From: Paralithodes platypus
Lineage: Eukaryota; Arthropoda; Malacostraca; Decapoda; Lithodidae
Assembly (NCBI GenBank): GCA_032716605.1
Contig: CM064519.1
Location: 25,134,191 to 25,198,190 of the forward strand
Direction: 5' to 3'
Length of the DNA stretch: 64,000 nt
In this document: piece after piece, positions 60,752 to 64,000 of the stretch
Layout: each line of letters opens with the position of its first letter
How positions within the stretch are numbered: position 1 is the first letter of the stretch
Notes under the pieces: model-generated
Database searches by the model: none
The model's input: the letters and a program-made list of their open reading frames with translations, nothing else
Told to the model about the DNA's origin: nothing
Program-made: the position numbers and the translations under genes

Positions 60752-62818
60752 CCTAACAAGTGCTGAGTAACCTAACAACTCAGCTAGACCACCACACAGA
60801 TCACTATTAGCCACACTCGACATTAGTAAAGCCTTTGATGCCATCCCCCGCCACAACCTAACAAACAAAATCTACAACACAAACATGCACAACAACACAA
60901 AAAGGTGGCTGGCCAACTTCCTAGCAGGCAGATGTGCACACGTATCTTTTGCCGGTCAATCATCTAAAATCAGAAACTTTCCAAACGGAGTCCCACAAGG
61001 ATCCGTCCTATCGCCCGCACTCTTCAATCTGTACATGCACGATATAACTACACCCAATACGCCCCAAATAAACTTAGCCTTCTATGCAGATGACATAACA
61101 CTCACATGCACACACCATGACCCAAAAAGAGCAACAGATCTCCTTCAACCCTATCTCAACACACTACATGGCTGGTGCACTACAAACAGACTTAATCTAG
61201 CCCCAGCCAAATCCACCGCAACCCTGCTCACAAGTTGGACAGGAGAACACGAATACATCCCTCAACTCACCATAAACAACACACCCCTAACACATACACA
61301 CACACCCAAAATCCTAGGAGTAACATATGATACTCATATGACATTCAAACAGCACACCACAAACATTAAAAAGAAACTGACACCCAGACTTAACGCCCTC
61401 AGGTCACTTGCTCACACAAAATTTGGACACAACAAAGAAACTACCACCACAGTATATAAACAATACATAAGATCAGTGATGGAATACGCAAGCCCAGCCT
61501 GGGCTTCTAACTTAGCTGAAACACATCATAAGACCTTACAGACTATTCAAAACAAAGCCCTGAAGATCATTACAGGCTGCACAGCTACTTCACCCACAGA
61601 TCACCTACATCAAGAAACCAAAATCCTCAAAGTCAAAGACCATCTGGACATGAGAGGTACTCAATTCCTGGCAGCAGCCTCTACGAACCAAGACCACCCA
61701 CTAAACTACATGGCAACACACCCACAGATACCAAGAAATATCAAAACAACACCCAGCACATGGTATCACACACAATTATTGTCCTCTCTCCCTCCCTGCC
61801 CACCCCGAACCAACTTCCAAAAGCACATCCATACTCATATCTCTCACCGATCCATCCACTCACTCACAGACAACACGCAGCTGCATGCACGACCTCCCGA
61901 AATCCATCCTTCCGAATCCTCCCTTCCTCGCGAGGACAGAGTCCACCTGGCCAGGCTGAGATGCGGACACCATCCAGCTCTCCTGAGCTATCAGAAGAGA
62001 CTGGATGACTCCGTTGTCGACGCCTGCCCGGGATGTAACACAGCACCCCATACCATTAAACACATCATAGAAGACTGCATTTCACACAACCACTTACGCC
62101 AACAACACAATCTACACTCAATGAGAGGTCTGTGGGAAAGCCCGATCGTGGCCATGGCCTTTCTCAGGAACTCGGGGCTGTTCGGCCAGGCAGCTTAGGG
62201 AACAACAACAACAACAACAACCTAACAAGTGCGCATGGGGGTAATTAGACACCTCTCCCTGTGCGCATGTATTTGAGGTGTTTCCGTCACTAAAATATTC
62301 ATTTTACCATAAATAGCATTAATACTTATCCATACGCGCCTATTATGGGTTGATTATAAAGGTATTAACCTGAAACAACAATAAAACGAGTGAAAACAGC
62401 GTTTGGATGGTCAAAATCGGAGATATAGCCCGCGAGTTGTATAATGTATGGGTGAGGCAAGCTGCTTTCCCGCCAATTTCCCCCAAGGCCACTGAGACAC
62501 AGTCGATCGATACTCTCTCTCTCTTGCACTCGCTTGCTATCAGTGATGACAACGCCCTGCTTGCAACTCGCTAATGTTAGCACGAAAATATACCTCAGAA
62601 TAAGGGAATAACAGGGAAAATAGGTGATAACTGAAGGAGAGGAGGAAAGTGGGGAAGGAGGGGAGGTAGAGGACTGAGATTTTGTATGGCCCAGGGGCCA
62701 AAAAAAAAAAAAAAAAAAAAAATTCGATGTTTTAAGTTGATTTTTTTTTCTTTGACTCTTAAGAGTCTTCCCGCAGTCCGCCGGGGGAACTCTTCAGAGT
62801 CTCCCCTCAGTTCCCAGG
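60752..62818. mobile_element. insB in M5: F1 split by the AAC-tailed LINE
   Basis: TTAA at 60748-60751 and 62819-62822. Target duplication CCTAACAAGTGC at 60752-60763 and 62221-62232. F1 without the LINE is about 598 bp with its GACTCTTAAGAGTC palindrome unoccupied (62755-62768). Confidence 0.91.
60771..62198 (+). pseudogene. AAC-tailed LINE RT C-terminal half (M5)
   Basis: As in M1; the YADD motif is FYADDITL here. Open to TAG/TAA before the (AAC)n tail at 62200-62220. Confidence 0.87.
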
Positions 62819-62822
62819 TTAA

Positions 62823-64000
62823 GAGCTGCCTCACTTGTCAGGTTCTTTTATTTAAGATCAGACCGCAAGGTCCGCTCCCACGTCTTTCTTGGTCCGCCCC
62901 TTGGTGCAGCTCCCTCCATATTCATGGACTTGCATCTTTTCACCCAGCTTAGTTCATCCATCCTCTCCACATGTCCAAACCATCCAAGTCTGCTAGTACG
63001 CATCTCATCACTGATACTCTTGATACACATCCTTCCCCTTGCATTCAAGTCTGCTAGTAGGCTACGCATCTCATCACTGATACTCTTGATACACATCCTT
63101 CCCCTTAGCTCTTCACTTGATATTCTATCTTGCAGTTTGGCACCACACATCCCTCTCGCCATTCTCATCTCATTGTGTTCCATTTTGTTGATATCCGGTT
63201 TGACAGGCCATATTTCTGAAGCATATGTCATTGCGCTTGTAACGCATGAAGCGTATACCTTTCCTTTCAAGGGGAGAGGAAGTCTTCTCATGGTGAGTAG
63301 CGGCAACGGTTCTATAGACTTTCCCCAGCCGCATCTTATTCTGGCGATAGTGGCACCCTCAGCCCCACCACCAGCAAAGATGGTATCACCCAAGTAGCAA
63401 AACTTGTCCACCATCTCCAGTTCCTCATTGCCAAAGTTAACACTCTTGAGCCAGTTAAAAGTGATCACTTGAAGTACCATATAATTTACATTACAATATA
63501 AACAATGCTTAGTTTACAATCACACTTATTATGTCTGACAGATGATATACATTTTTACTTTGGCCCATGGACTATACATGTAGAATGTTTTAGTACATTT
63601 TCTTTCATTTTTATTTCCTGGGTAATTTGTATATGTATCCGCATGTTTCTCGCCATGCAATCAAATTTTATGCGGGCCATATCAGGCAAGGAGAGTGGTA
63701 ATAAACAGGAATGCATGGAAAATGCTTGTGAATAGATGAGTGAACATGTGGTCATTTGAGGGAAGGGGTCGGGCGCAAGTTGGACTAGATAATAGTCCAT
63801 CAGGCGCCTGGCCTGGGGAGACGATCTATATGAAGGGTGCACCTGGAAGTGTGGTGGGCGGGCTTTTGGCTTCGGCTTTGCTGCATGTCTGCCTGCTGAG
63901 ATCGGAACCTCTCCGGGTGGTCGGGGGCCGGGGGAGTGCTGGAGGGACCTTGGTAACCCTGGTCTCTGGACCTTCTCCTGGATGACCTAGATGTGTGTGA
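62823..64000. repeat. Monomer M6 (type B), cut by window end
   Basis: Has the 66-bp RT spacing and the 18-bp segment of type B. The MND1-like exon position would fall beyond base 64000. Confidence 0.88.
62848..63480 (-). pseudogene. LINE RT C-terminal fragment (M6), frame open
   Basis: 66-bp spacing form, 210 codons, as in M2 and M4. Confidence 0.82.

Larger units (their letters stand above)
56419..62822. repeat. Monomer M5 (type A) with simplest insA and insB
   Basis: insA = F1+F2; insB = F1+LINE only. Closest to the inferred starting state of type A. Confidence 0.9.

Overview
This is eukaryotic repeat-rich DNA, most likely from an arthropod and plausibly a decapod crustacean. The basis is a Jockey-like LINE, a DIRS-type retrotransposon, a CR1-like LINE, long (AT)n arrays, candidate spliced exons and the absence of any compact operon structure. 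The taxon is inferred from family resemblance by eye. No intact multi-exon host gene is demonstrable. The recognisable host-like sequence is one short exon resembling MND1 (meiotic nuclear division protein 1), present six times, plus two weaker candidate exons.

Layout. 1-1992: two unrecognised ORFs, the first cut by the window edge. 1993-4800: no gene seen. 4820-5344: right end of a DIRS-like element (internal complementary region plus inverted terminal repeat). 5341-5769: (AT)n. 5770-21395: a minus-strand Ty3/Gypsy element with very long LTRs (right LTR about 2.64 kb), broken by frameshifts, by three TTAA-flanked MITE copies in its left LTR, a fourth MITE in its protease, and a Jockey-like LINE between protease and reverse transcriptase. 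21396-26780: microsatellites, a second copy of the same LINE, a non-autonomous Helitron, two candidate exons and LINE fragments.

26781-64000 is a tandem array. The base monomer is about 3.24 kb and holds an antisense LINE RT fragment and the MND1-like exon. After a founder-like monomer M0 (itself broken by a DIRS tyrosine-recombinase remnant that carries a TIR transposon), monomers alternate A,B,A,B,A,B. Every A monomer carries two extra blocks at the same two TTAA sites; B monomers and M0 have these sites empty. This gives higher-order repeats of 8.2 to 12.4 kb, differing mainly by further nested insertions.

The unifying theme is TTAA-targeted insertion. Two MITE families (here F1, about 600-630 bp, and F2, about 480 bp; piggyBac-like, with Kolobok as the alternative) insert into the Gypsy LTR, into the array and into each other, often at TTAA inside F1's own subterminal GACTCTTAAGAGTC palindromes. 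Because the window also contains empty sites (the other LTR and the B monomers), many insertion boundaries and target-site duplications can be read to the base. No prokaryotic features, CRISPR, rRNA or tRNA genes were seen.
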